This document shows positions 9,005-18,588 of a DNA stretch of 64,000 nucleotides, piece after piece. The position numbers and the translations under genes are program-made. The notes under the pieces are model-generated. The model was not told the origin of the DNA, did not search any database, and saw only the letters and a program-made list of their open reading frames with translations. The DNA lies in the NCBI RefSeq assembly GCF_035917675.1, contig NZ_CP109104.1, forward strand, positions 8,680,001-8,744,000, in the 5' to 3' direction. Positions within the stretch are counted from its first letter, which is position 1. Every line of letters starts with the position of its first letter. This stretch comes from Streptomyces sp. NBC_01775 (GTDB lineage: Bacteria; Actinomycetota; Actinomycetes; Streptomycetales; Streptomycetaceae).

Positions 9005-9345
9005 TCAGCCGAACTTCACGGAGGTGATCTTGTTGTCGAAGCCGATCGTGGACAGGTCCGCCCCGTCGCCGTTGACGACCTTGGACTCGCCGGTGCAGCC
9101 GCGGCCGGACCAGATCTTGAGCGAGCCGCTCGCGGAGATCGAGGATGTCACCTTGGGGCGTGCCACGTTCTGGCAGCCTTCACCGGCGACGCCCTGAGCC
9201 GGGCCGTTGTCGGAGAAGTTCGGCTCGTCGAAGAGGATGGCGCTGGCGGCGGGGCGGTCTGCTGACCGCCGCCGGGTGTGGCCCCACCCTCCTGCGAGCC
9301 TTGGGTCACCGTGGGCGTGGAGAGAGGGTCGGGCATATCGGTCAT
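9005..9345 (-). pseudogene. Frameshifted small beta/gamma-crystallin or inhibitor-I36-like protein
   Basis: The ATG at 9345 has a strong GAGGAG ribosome site and starts MTDMPDPLSTPTVTQGSQEG, but this frame soon turns into low-complexity sequence. From about 9260 leftwards another frame encodes a recognisable end: ILFDEPNFSDNGPAQGV, a pair of cysteines, SISASGSLKIW and the terminal NKITSVKFG. That end resembles Streptomyces beta/gamma-crystallin-like or peptidase-inhibitor I36 proteins. The two halves fit one gene with a one-base shift between about 9240 and 9290. No signal peptide is obvious. Either a young pseudogene or a sequence error. Confidence 0.6.
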
Positions 9346-9497
9346 GGTGACTCCTCACGGCCCTTCCATGACTCCTTCCCGGCATGTGCCACCAGCCGAA
9401 GGCGCGCACCTGCCGCGTCGCCTGCCGCGTCGCCTGGTGCGTGAAGCCGAAGGCCGCAACGCCGAGCCGAGCGCCTGTGTGCTGGCCGCACAGAGCG

Positions 9498-10092
9498 TCA
9501 GGACCTCCGCCTACGTGCCCGCGGTCGCCTCGGCGTCATCACGTCCCCCGCCTGCTCCCGCAGGACATGGGCGCGCTGCTCCAGGAGGTCAACGCATTCA
9601 TGGAGACCAGGCTGTGGCAGACCGACGCGCTCGCGCATCACTGCGATGGCCTGCACATGGCGACCAGCGGTGATGAGACCGTCCACCTCTGCTCGTGCCT
9701 CGGCGGACAAGCTGCTCCACAACGAATCATCCACGCTCACCGAGGCTAGCGCGCGCCGGGCCCCCTCGGCGTCATGCCAGGCCGGAGTGACGGCGCGGGC
9801 GGCCACTTCCCGCCGCACCGGCAGCCGCGCAACGTGCCCCGGCACTGGTGGTAATGGCCGCCGGGGCCCGCGACCGCCCGCCCAGCGTGCGCACCGGCGC
9901 CGATGCGTCGGTGACGTGCCGGCCGTCGAGGTGCCGCACGGGGTCGGCCGACAGTCGGCCGGTGCCCCGACGGGCGGCGGCGAAGGCGGCCCACTCGGCC
10001 CGGCCCTCGGGCGGGAACGCGGCCCACGAGCCGGGCTCGGCCGGCGGCCCCTCGAACCAGGCGTCCCACACCGGACGGGGCCGTCGGCACAA
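9498..10092 (-). pseudogene. Decayed barstar-family protein with an extra helical C-terminal domain
   Basis: Three frames must be joined. First: VWDAWFEGPPAEPGSWAAF..., RAEWAAF and HLDGRHVTDAS (about 9990-10090). Second: AVAGPGGHYHQCRGTL. Third: AWHDAEGARRALASV (about 9750-9800). In this order they match actinomycete barstar-related proteins, where the middle piece is normally GPGGYFG-x-LDAL and the last VWHD. The third frame continues with VDGLITAGRHVQAIAVMRER, which resembles the ribosomal L7/L12-like helical domain found in many Streptomyces proteins. At least two indels disrupt the gene. Barstar proteins inhibit secreted ribonucleases; no nuclease gene is nearby. Assignment comes from motif order only. 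Confidence 0.5.
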
Positions 10093-10273
10093 GCCGGACG
10101 GCCGGGTCCTCGCCCTACCGTCCGCTCGATGCGGGGGAGCGCGGCACTGGGCGGGGAACGCTCACGACAGGCCCCCGGCCATCAGCGCATCGGGCCGGGG
10201 GCGGAGGGGCAGGGCCCGTCACCGGCGTCCCCCTCGAAGCCGTTGAGCGCGAAGAGGTCCGGGACTGTGCGGG

Positions 10274-10948
10274 TCAGTGCCCTGGCGGATTGAGGTAGAG
10301 CCAGGCTGTGAGTGCGGCTTGCAGCTGGACGACTGCTTTGTGATCGAGGTCCTGACCCTGATGCCCGACATGTAGCCGGACGGTGTCGGCCGTGATGCGG
10401 TAGCCCACGGCTGTCCGGGCGGGAGAGGTGATGGCTGCCTTCCGGGTCAGGGCACGCAAGCATGCCGCCGTCCGGGGAGACAGGGCTGTCTCCCGGGCGG
10501 CCCGGAAGTGGTTCACGTCGCCGAAGTTCCGCGGACGTGCCGGCAGCCCGACGGTGGTGTAGAAGTCGTGGATGGCGTCCTCAAGGCCGCTGCTGGACTG
10601 TGTGGCCGGTACGGCGCCGACGAACTCCTCGATCACCTCGGGTGCGGGTGCCTCTCGGACGAACTGCTTCGGGGCGGGCGGCTCGTTGAGGGGCAGCCGC
10701 ACGCTGACCGGCGCGATGAGCAGCCGCTGATATCCCGTGCCTTGCTTCTTGGCCCACAGCTCGCGCAACTCTGCGACGCGCCCGTGCACAGGGTTCTCCC
10801 CGAACGGTCCGTGTGGAGCCCGCGTCGCTCCGGCGGCGCCGTACACCCCGTGGTTGGAGTGCAGCCTGCCCGACTGGGTCACCACCGCGGTGAACTGCCG
10901 CCCCAGGTCATCGTGGCCCAACCGGAACCCCAGCACCGTCGTCGCCAT
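10274..10948 (-). CDS. Hypothetical protein
   Basis: A 224-residue soluble protein that I do not recognise. It begins MATTVLGFRLGHDDLG and has a proline-rich middle (LPLNEPPAPKQ), followed by a mostly helical C-terminal half containing TAACLRALTRKAAIT and VQLQAALTAWLYL. The start at 10948 is supported by GGAGGG just upstream; the frame extends further but without coding character. It is separated from the trypco2/NTPase module upstream by 262 bp and reads in the same direction, so a shared function is possible but not shown. Confidence 0.65.
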   Translation of the reverse strand: MATTVLGFRLGHDDLGRQFTAVVTQSGRLHSNHGVYGAAGATRAPHGPFGENPVHGRVAELRELWAKKQGTGYQRLLIAPVSVRLPLNEPPAPKQFVREAPAPEVIEEFVGAVPATQSSSGLEDAIHDFYTTVGLPARPRNFGDVNHFRAARETALSPRTAACLRALTRKAAITSPARTAVGYRITADTVRLHVGHQGQDLDHKAVVQLQAALTAWLYLNPPGH

Positions 10949-11210
10949 GACGGCCCTCCGACTCTCAGCGGTATTGAACCGGCGCAGTTTATGGCCATAT
11001 CGCCCTGTGCACCTGCCAGTTCTCCGATCGCGCTGCTTCCGTCGGGGACTTGACGATTCGGCTTGGCAAGCCGATCGGTATCGGCGGCCACTTGGGAGCC
11101 CTTGCAGAATGATCTTCATGTGGCACGGCGGACCGGGTCGGTGATGTTGTTCCTCGGGTCCTCCGAAGGCTTCCTGCACGTTCTTCGGATATATCTCAGC
11201 TGATGTGACG

Positions 11211-11426
11211 TCAGGTGATTAGGGCTGCTGCCAGCGCCTCGGCTTGCCGGGGGGCGACATCGGCCAGCAATTCTCCCGCGTCGCGAGTCGTCCGTAGCCA
11301 GCGTGTGACGTCCACCGGGGGCAGAGCGTGCGGAGGCATGGGGCCGACGGTTTCCCGGTAGGGATCCGTGTCTTCCAAAACCAGGTCGAAGTGTGTCTGT
11401 CCGACGGGCGTTCGTACGCGGTTCAC
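11211..11426 (-). CDS. Small hypothetical protein coupled to the trypsin-NTPase gene
   Basis: 71 residues from a GTG start, only 25 bp after the stop codon of the large NTPase gene and on the same strand, so probably in one transcript. Contains FDLVLEDTDPYRETVG and a helical C-terminal half (DAGELLADVAPRQAEALAAA). No signal peptide or membrane helix. I know no family for it; by position it may be an accessory part of the trypco2 conflict module. Confidence 0.55.
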   Translation of the reverse strand: MNRVRTPVGQTHFDLVLEDTDPYRETVGPMPPHALPPVDVTRWLRTTRDAGELLADVAPRQAEALAAALIT

Positions 11427-11451
11427 CGGTATCCAGCCCGTGGGACGGAGA

Positions 11452-14400
11452 TCACTCGGGTCCGGCGAGCAAAACGGTGGAGACCGCTACCGGGTCGGCT
11501 TGTTCGGCCTGCTGGAGAATCGCCCGTGCCTCTGGAGCCATGGGTTTCTCGTCCGGCCGGTCGGGCGCGACAACCTCTGCGAGCCGAAGCAGTTCGCCCA
11601 GGGCCAGCGCGCGTGCACCACGTTGCTGAGCACGCAGCCGCACGATCAGGGCGCGGTCTTCATCGCCGGTGGCGAGCAGCCGCGTCTCGGCGGGGCTGGG
11701 GAAGGTATACCGGTTCGTGTGTTCAGTGGTGGTCGGGGTCGGGAGCGGGGTGGAGGTGGGAACGAAGGTCGGTTTTCTGGTTGCCGGGGAGCTGATCTCC
11801 GAAAAGCCTCCGGATGCGCCTCCTTCGCCGCCAGTGCTGCGGGTCGAACGCGGATGCACGTACCGAGCCAGAAGACGTGCTGCTGCGGGGTGAGCGCTGA
11901 TGGAAGGCCCGGGGGACAAGGCTTCTTCGAGCGGGAGTTCCGCCAAGTCGGGGGTGGCGGGCGCCACTGTGGCCTCGTCGTCCCAGCGGTCTTCCATCGG
12001 GATGCCTCCGTTTGGTGTCTGGGCCTCGTCCGGCCCGTCCGGGCCCGCTCTCTCACCGGGCGGTGAAGATTCCCGCTCGGCGAGTTCGGCGCGCACCCTG
12101 GCAAGGTTGTGTGCGCAGCGGGTGATGTCGGGGTGGTGCTTGCCGAGCTGTCGTGTGCCGGCCTCCAGCGCGGCGGCGTAGTGTTCTGCCGCCAGCTCCG
12201 GCCGTCCCAGCAGGTGCCAGACGGTGGCGAGTTCATGGCGGGCGGCGATGGCGTAGGGGTGGTCCGGCCCGAACCGGTGTGCGTTGATCTGCCAGAGTTC
12301 AGTGAATTCGTCCCTCGCCCGGTTCAGGCACTCGGGATCCGACTCGTGGTCCCGGATGAGACGGGCTCGCTCGTGGCGAGCGAGGAGCATGTCGGGGTGG
12401 TCAGGCTCCATGACGGTGAGGTACTTGCCCACCGTGCTCTCGGCGGTGTTCTCCGCCTCGTGCGCGTGCCCTGCTTCCCGCAGGGCGCGTACGAGGCCGA
12501 CCTCAGTGACGAGCGCCTCCAGACCGAGTTCCTTTCCCGGCAATGTCTTGTATCGCTGGGCGATGTCGCGCAGCTCGGTCACCGCGTCGTCGTATCGTCC
12601 GCGTCTGTACGCGAGCGTCGCCAGGTCGTATCGGATGCGCAGGATGCTGCTCGGGCTTGCCTCAGGATCTCTGCGCCGCATGTCGAGTGCTTCCCGCATT
12701 TCCGCCTCGGCGGCTTCGTAGCGTCCCAGTTCCCGCAGCACCCGGCCCCGGCCGGTGCGGGCCGACTGCGCGTACGGGGGCCCTTCCGGGAGGGCCCGTC
12801 CGCACGCCAGGGCCACGTCCTGGTACAGCTGATCCGCTTGGATGAGGTCGCCTTGATCGCCAACTGCCCAGGCCAGGTGCATCCGAGTGGCGATCGTCGC
12901 GGCCGACTCGTCACCGAGCAGACGCGTCCTGACCGCCACGAGCCGGTCGAGTTCCGCGACGGCCTCGCTGTACATCCCCATGTAGTTGTGGACCTGGGCG
13001 ACCCGTACCGCGGGCTCTGTGGCGGCGGCAGCCAGGTGCGTGTCCAGCCGGTCGGTATTGCTGTGCTCGTCTCCGGGCAGTAGTCCCAGCGGGGCGGCGC
13101 AGTGCGGCGCGATGGCTCTCCAGAGCCGCCAGTCCCGTGGATTGTTCATCTCCAAGGTGCTGGTGAACCGGTGCAGCAGCGCCGTGACGAGGCTGAGCAG
13201 CAACGGCTGCTGCAGGGGGAAGTCGGCCTGCGCGCGGTCGGCGGCACGGACCATCGGATGAATGGTGATCCATCGCTGCGGCCCCTCCTCGGTTGTGTCG
13301 CGCGTCAATTCGATGGTGATCAGCTGAAGACCGGCCAGCCCTGTGACCGCGTCTCGGAGCCGTGAAGGTGCGGGATCGGGGAAGAGCTCGCTTCCGGCAA
13401 GCAGCTCTGGATCGATGAGTTCCCGGTAGGGGATGGGAGCAGGGCCGAGGACGGTCAGCAACCGCAGCAGTGGGCGGGCCAGGTCGGTGCCCTGGCGGTG
13501 CAGCAGGTCGAGGGAGAGTTCCCACGTGCTCAGGATCGCCCGGCGACTGCGCTGGACCGGCCCCAGGTCCCTGTCCGGGTCGGACGCCATGTCGGCCAAG
13601 TCGGCGTCGAGCCTGCGGCGATACTCGGCGAAGGCCATGGGCGTGGACGGTGAAGGCCAGGGGTCTTCCAGCGCCCGTGCCAGATAGGAGCCGGCGAGGT
13701 TCAGCGACAGGGGCAGACCTCCCAGGTGCTCGGCGAGCTCCCGGGCTTCCGGGACACTTCCCGCGTGGGGCGACAGGTCATGCAGCACCTTCGCGCCGTC
13801 CTCGGCTGACAGGAGGTCGACGCCGACCATGTGTACCCAGCGTCCCCACCGTTCGCCGCGGGACTCACGACTGGTGGCCAGCACCGTTCCCCAGTAGTGC
13901 GCAGGCTCCCGTAGCCAGCCGGCCCCATCGGCCGTGCCGCGCCGCACGGCGGCCATCGCCGCCGTGCGGAACGGCACGTCGGCCAGCGTCGAGGGGTCGT
14001 CCACGTTGTCCAGGATCAGCAGCCACGGAGTGGTGAGCGCGTTGAGACGCGTCCACAGCACCTCCGCCGGGCGGGAGCCGACGAAGTCAGCCGCTTGCGC
14101 CCCCGCAGCGAAGGCGACCGCCCGCAGCGCCGTGGACAGGACCTCGCCGTTCTCGCCCGACACCCACCACACCCGCGTGGCCGCGTCAACCAGCTGGTGG
14201 GCCGTCTCCAGCGCGACCGTCGTCTTGCCGCAGCCACCCATCCCGGACAGCAGCCAGACACCCGGTACGGCCGCGTCCCCGGCCGCGCGTCGGGTGAGTG
14301 CGTCGGTCAGGGCGGTCACCAGCCCGTTGCGTCCGCGCAGCCGATCCCGTGCGACCCGGCGCTGCGGTACGGCCAGAGGCACGGCTGGGCCGTATCCGTG

Positions 14401-15191
14401 CGGTACGTCGATCCGATCCAGGGAGGACATGGGGTCCACCGGTGGCGCCCCGTAGGAGGCGACCTGAGTGCTGTCAGGCAGCTCGGAAGGGGCTAGCCGC
14501 AGGCCCACCACGCGTTCCAGAGCCGTAAGTTCGGTCCCTGGCAGGGCGTCGGCCCAGCGGTCCACCCGGCTCGCTGCGATGCGACCGGGGCCGTCGGTAC
14601 GGTGATGGCGGGTGACGACGCCGACGAGGTGGCCGTTGCAGAAGACACCCGCGCCGGACATGCCCTCTCAGGCGTCCCGTCCAGGATCTGGATCGTCGCC
14701 AGGAGGAGAGGCGATCTTCAAATCGAGGGTGCCCTCGCGACGGTTGGCGAGGACCGCGCAGGTCGCGTGCAGGTGCTCCGCGTCCCGGAAGTATGAACCC
14801 TGCGTGTCCGGACGGAGCTTGAAGCGCGGGAAGCCCAGCGCGGTGCAGCGCAGCACGGCATCCCGCTCACCGACCTGGCCGAACGAGACGGGCGGGACGC
14901 GTCCTTCGTATCACCCGGCGTGACCGGAACCGAGAGGATGGCGACGTCGATGCCGGGATGTTGCCATGCCACCTCTGCCGAGACCATCCGCTCGTCCGGC
15001 CGGTCGGCCTGGAAGCGCACCTGGACGCTCCCCGCACCCTCGACGACGTGCGCGGCAGTCAGCACCTTCCCCGGTGACAAGAGATAGCCTGAACCGCGTC
15101 GGCCCGAACCCTGACTGCCCGCGCTGCGGGCCTTCAGGACGACGATGATCTCGGCGGCCCGTTCCGGCCGGAGTCCCTGGTCATACCACAT
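11452..15191 (-). pseudogene. Trypsin-like domain + STAND/NB-ARC NTPase + TPR protein, disrupted
   Basis: Full design, N to C: a trypsin-like serine protease domain (~residues 1-190), an NTPase with Walker A GMGGCGKTT and Walker B LLILDNVDD, a winged-helix region, and a long run of tetratricopeptide repeats up to ~residue 1,000. The protease has its histidine in VLTAAHVVEG and its serine in EGMSGAGVF. The gene has two lesions: a one-base loss at about 14,900-14,912 (frame moves from GDTKDAS to VSFGQVGERDAVLRC), and a TGA at 14,668-14,670 exactly where RDAWEGMSGAG-type proteins have Trp. What remains in frame downstream (ATG at 14,661, 1,069 residues) keeps the serine motif, NTPase and TPR but lacks the protease histidine. 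Proteins like this are known with trypco partners as NTP-dependent conflict systems; the trypco2 gene lies just upstream. Confidence 0.8.
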
Positions 15192-15201
15192 GAGATTGCG
15201 G

Positions 15202-15552
15202 TCAGCGCTCGCTGTCGGCTTCGTCGCCCGCGATCAGGACCGGCTGTGGCGGCCTCCCATCCGCTACGACCTTGGGGGCCAGGCTGACCTTGATCCTCTG
15301 AGTCTGCGCGTGCGCATATTTTCCGTTCGTCCCCGCGTCGACGACCCAGAGCCGGACCTTGGCGTCGGTGCCTCCCTCACGGCTGACGGCGACGGTCGCC
15401 TCGATCTCCACGGAGTCGACCTCGAATCTGACGGCCTCGTCGGCGCTGTCCGCCAGAGAGGTGGTGAGTTGGCTTCTCAACTCACTGATCATGTCGGACA
15501 GTTCGATCAGCTTCCCCTCGTGCCGCGTTACCCGGATATTACCCGGCACCAT
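15202..15552 (-). CDS. Trypco2 family protein (trypsin-co-occurring domain 2)
   Basis: 116 residues. The core IELSDMISELRSQLTTSLAD followed by VRFEVDSVEIEATVAVSREG, the KVRLWVVDAG strand and a final strand ending TQRIKVSLAP matches the trypco2 domain, a small alpha/beta unit that occurs beside trypsin-like proteases in actinobacteria. It ends 10 bp before the trypsin-NTPase gene, so the two are co-transcribed. Family members usually begin near IELSDMI, so the 14 residues before it may not be real; ATG at 15552 is the only ATG available. The gene itself is intact although its partner is not. Confidence 0.8.
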   Translation of the reverse strand: MVPGNIRVTRHEGKLIELSDMISELRSQLTTSLADSADEAVRFEVDSVEIEATVAVSREGGTDAKVRLWVVDAGTNGKYAHAQTQRIKVSLAPKVVADGRPPQPVLIAGDEADSER

Positions 15553-16187
15553 CCCATCTGATCGTGATATCGCAGTTACTAAAAGTAGCCGCGGTTCTTA
15601 GGTCCTCGTTCTTCCAAGTGAAGAACATCCGTGACGCTCGTCGGCGAGGAATTCCCCCCACTGATCGCCCATGAAGACGGACTCGTCTTCCGAAAGCCCG
15701 ACGATCCCGTCAGTGCCTGCCAACTGGCGGTAGCTGCACAGCGGTTCGTCATTGACATGGCTTCCCCGCCGCTGTCCGTCCGGAGTATGCGGGGAGGTCC
15801 CGACCTGCGACAGCCCGCGCTTCCCATCGTCGGGTACGAGGGAGGTGGGTGCGGTAGCAATCTCGGTGCTCCACTCCGCGCTGGGCAGCGTCGGTGTCTT
15901 CGACTCGGCTCATCGCGGTAGTGATCGAGAGCTCGCTAACGGGTTGCGGCGCCGAGAGATGGGGGCTGGGTCTTGCGTCCCGGCTCCCGGGGCGTCGCCC
16001 TCCGACTCGGCTGGCTGGCCGGGCCGAGAGGCTTCGCCGTGGCCGGTGGACTTCGGTACGCGCCTCCTGGGGCGTCTTATGGATCTCCGTCAATCGATGT
16101 CCACGGCTGAGGGCACCCGGGCCATCTCCGATGCCGAGTGTTCGGGAGCAAAGCGGGACGCCGTCGGCGCGGTGGTTCAGAGCCGTC
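15553..16187. other. Intergenic region, possibly degraded coding sequence
   Basis: No intact gene. On the minus strand at about 15,620-15,760 a frame without a start reads plausible protein (GIVGLSEDESVFMGD and QWGEFLADERHG), but I do not recognise a family. The rest, up to the end of arsC, shows frames on both strands without motifs. The promoter of the trypco2 gene must lie near 15,560-15,620. Confidence 0.4.
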
Positions 16188-16622
16188 TCACGCCGTAGTG
16201 CCTCGATTCTCGGGGGTAACTTCGGTGACGAGTTTCTCGACCAGGGCCTTGATCCGGTCGCGGATCGGGCGGACGGCACCAACCCCTTGACCTGCGGGGT
16301 CGTCGAGTTTCCAGTCGAGGTAGCGCTTGCCGGGGAAGGCGGGGCAGGCGTCGCCGCAGCCCATCGTGACGCACACGTCCGACTCTTGGACGGCGTCGAC
16401 TGTGAGGATCTTCGGGGTCTCGGCGGAGATGTCGATGCCGACTTCGTGCATGGCCTCGGTCACGGCGGGGTTGACCTGATCGGCGGGCGCGGAGCCGGCG
16501 GAGCGGACTTCGAAGCGGTCCCCGGCAAGGTGGGTGAGCCAGGCGGCGGCCATCTGGGAGCGGCCGGCGTTGTGGACGCAGACGAACAGGACGGACGGCT
16601 TGTGGCCGGAAGTTTCGGGCAT
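16188..16622 (-). CDS. arsC: Arsenate reductase (low-molecular-weight phosphatase fold)
   Basis: 144 residues. The anion-binding loop is VCVHNAGRSQMA, with the catalytic cysteine and the Arg-Ser of the LMW-PTP fold. The second cysteine pair appears as VTMGCGDACP, and the WKLDDPAGQG segment contains the general-acid aspartate. This is the group of arsenate reductases that use thioredoxin or, in actinomycetes, mycothiol. It reduces arsenate to arsenite for export by ACR3. The start at 16622 is preferred because the phosphatase fold begins directly after it. It is divergent from arsR. Confidence 0.92.
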   Translation of the reverse strand: MPETSGHKPSVLFVCVHNAGRSQMAAAWLTHLAGDRFEVRSAGSAPADQVNPAVTEAMHEVGIDISAETPKILTVDAVQESDVCVTMGCGDACPAFPGKRYLDWKLDDPAGQGVGAVRPIRDRIKALVEKLVTEVTPENRGTTA

Positions 16623-16720
16623 CAGGCGTGCTCTCTCGTCTCGCGGGGGCTTGCAAAGAAGGGGCAGCGGTTCTGGGGCCGATCCGGCCGTTGGCATCAG
16701 TCGGCAATGATGTGAGAATA

Positions 16721-16734
16721 TCAGCGCATGCTGA
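16721..16734. promoter_or_regulatory. Inverted repeat at the arsR start, between arsC and arsR
   Basis: TCAGC (16721-16725) and GCTGA (16730-16734) flank the arsR start codon region. The 105-bp divergent intergenic region also contains CATCAG and TGATGTGA sequences. A repressor bound here would block both genes. The repeat is short, so the assignment is tentative. Confidence 0.35.
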
Positions 16735-17036
16735 CTTCAGTCGAAACTGATGTGATTCGGGTTCTTGGTGACCCGCTTCGCTGGAAGATCGTGATGTTGC
16801 TGGCGCGAGAGACGCTGTGCACCACGCACCTGGTGGAGGAGACGGGGGCCAGGCAGACCAACCTGTCCAATCACATGAAGGTGTTGCGTGAGGCCGGGCT
16901 GGTGGAGACCGAGCCGTGCGGCCGTTTCACCTACTACAAGCTCAAGCCCGAGGTGCTGGCCGGTTTGTCCGAGCAGTTCGCAGGGCTCGCCGAGTCCGCC
17001 CGTGGTGCCGCCGGGAACAAGAGGGCCTGCCCGTGA
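16728..17036 (+). CDS. arsR: ArsR family metalloregulator
   Basis: 102 residues, winged helix. LLARETLCTTHLVEETG leads into the recognition helix ARQTNLSNHMKVLREAGLV; the wing contains GRFTYYKL. Cysteines at ETLC, EPCGRF and RACP could form an As(III) site, though the classical ELCVCDL pair is reduced to one cysteine in that helix. Its stop overlaps the GTG of acr3 (GTGA), so the two are translationally coupled. It should repress the arsR-acr3 unit and arsC until arsenite binds. Confidence 0.9.
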   Translation: MLTSVETDVIRVLGDPLRWKIVMLLARETLCTTHLVEETGARQTNLSNHMKVLREAGLVETEPCGRFTYYKLKPEVLAGLSEQFAGLAESARGAAGNKRACP

Positions 17037-18148
17037 CTTCCACCGAACCTGCCGGCATGGCCCCCACGGTGGTCGATGGAGACGACTCGGTCGTCAAGAA
17101 GCTCTCCACCCTCGACCGTTACCTCGCGGTGTGGATCTTGCTGGCCATGGCCATCGGCCTGGCCTTGGGCCGGCTGGTTCCCGGTATGAACGACGCCCTG
17201 GCCGCCGTCGAGATCGGCGGCATCTCCTTGCCGATCGCGGTCGGCCTGCTGGTGATGATGTATCCGGTACTGGCCAAGGTCCGCTACGACAAGCTCGACG
17301 CCGTGACCGGCGACCGGAAGCTGATGGCCTCCTCGCTGGTCATCAACTGGCTTGTCGGCCCGGCAGTGATGTTCGCGCTGGCGTGGATCTTCCTGCCGGA
17401 TCTGCCGGAGTACCGCACAGGTCTCATCATCATCGGGCTCGCGCGCTGCATCGCCATGGTGATCATCTGGAACGACCTGGCCTGCGGTGACCGCGAGGCA
17501 GCCGCGGTGCTCGTGGCGCTCAACAGCGTCTTCCAGGTGATCGCGTTCGGCCTGCTGGGCTGGTTCTACCTGGATCTGCTTCCACGCTGGCTGAACCTGG
17601 GCGACGGCCAGGGCCTGGATGTCTCCGTGTGGCACATCGCTCTCAACGTCATCGTCTTTCTCGGTGTACCGCTGCTGGCCGGGTTCCTCACTCGCCGCCT
17701 GGGCGAGGGGAAGATGGGGCGCGCGGCCTATGAGGAGCGGTTCCTGCCGAGGATCGGGCCGTGGGCGTTGTACGGGCTGCTGTTCACGATCGTCATCCTC
17801 TTCGCGCTCCAGGGGAGGACGATCACCTCGCAGCCGCTGGATGTGGTGCGGATCGCACTGCCGCTGCTGGTGTATTTCGCGGTGATGTTCTTCGGCACCT
17901 TCGTCCTGGGCAAGGGCCTGGGGCTGGCCTACGACCGTACGGCCACGCTGGCGTTCACGGCGGCGGGCAACAACTTCGAACTGGCGATCGCCGTGGCCAT
18001 CGCCACCTTCGGGGTGACCTCCGGGCAGGCCCTCTCCGGTGTCGTCGGTCCTCTGATCGAGGTCCCCGTCCTGATCGGCCTGGTCTACGTTTCCCTGGCC
18101 TGGCGCCGAAGGTTCACCGACGCGCAGCCGGCCGTGCGGGAGGTCTGA
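17033..18148 (+). CDS. acr3: ACR3-type arsenite efflux permease
   Basis: 371 residues with ten hydrophobic helices. The signature GLARCIAMVIIWNDLACGD holds the conserved cysteine of ACR3 proteins, and AFTAAGNNFELAIAVAIATFG is the second conserved helix. It exports As(III) from the cell with the proton motive force. GTG start overlaps the arsR stop codon. Together with arsC and arsR it makes a complete minimal arsenate/arsenite resistance set. Confidence 0.94.
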   Translation: MTSTEPAGMAPTVVDGDDSVVKKLSTLDRYLAVWILLAMAIGLALGRLVPGMNDALAAVEIGGISLPIAVGLLVMMYPVLAKVRYDKLDAVTGDRKLMASSLVINWLVGPAVMFALAWIFLPDLPEYRTGLIIIGLARCIAMVIIWNDLACGDREAAAVLVALNSVFQVIAFGLLGWFYLDLLPRWLNLGDGQGLDVSVWHIALNVIVFLGVPLLAGFLTRRLGEGKMGRAAYEERFLPRIGPWALYGLLFTIVILFALQGRTITSQPLDVVRIALPLLVYFAVMFFGTFVLGKGLGLAYDRTATLAFTAAGNNFELAIAVAIATFGVTSGQALSGVVGPLIEVPVLIGLVYVSLAWRRRFTDAQPAVREV

Positions 18149-18224
18149 GGGGCCCGCCCCCGCGCAGGTGGGCGGCTGGCGGCTGGCGGGCGGCGGGCTG
18201 CCGCGTTGAGGGAGGGGCCGGTCT

Positions 18225-18563
18225 TCAGGGGGTGACCTGTGCTTGGTCCACCCGGCGGGCCGGCACGCTGAAGGCGGCCAGCTGTTCCAGCGCCTCGTGC
18301 TCGGGCGGTTCGGGGAGGCCGTCCTCGTGGCTGTCGGGGTTGGGGATGCCCGCGTAGCAGGCCTCGGCGAAGGCCATCGCGCCTCGGTGGACGCTGTCAA
18401 AGGTGTCGCTGCCGTCATCGGCCATCAGCCGGAGCCTGGGCTGCCCGGATTTGGGCGCGTCCTTGGAGAAGACGCTCTGGAACAGGGCGGTCTCGCTCGC
18501 GTCCCTGCGGCGGGCCTTGTTCTGCGTCTCGGCGTTGAATTCCGCGCGGCGGCCCCGTCCCGC
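18225..18563 (-). pseudogene. C-terminal fragment of a TIGR02391/Ymh-family protein
   Basis: Open from a stop at 18564-18566 to 18225, with no usable start codon at its left end. It reads AEFNAETQNKARRRDASETA, LFQSVFSKDAPKSG and DTFDSVHRGAMAFAEACYAG, then IPNPDSHED and the end ALEQLAAFSVPARRVD. This order matches the C-terminal domain of the TIGR02391 (Ymh) family, whose members contain a short K-G-F-M-x-x-F-x-G-A-M-x-G-I-R-N-P-x-x-H motif. The N-terminal half is missing, apparently replaced by the second arsR gene. An ATG at 18425 could make a 66-residue peptide, but that would start inside the domain. Confidence 0.5.
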
Positions 18564-18588
18564 TCAATGCGACTCCTTGTGCGGCTGC

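Noticed and set aside
14668..14670. TGA as a recoded Trp or selenocysteine codon
   Set aside because: The same gene also has a frameshift, no SECIS-like hairpin was noticed, and normal genes here stop at TGA.
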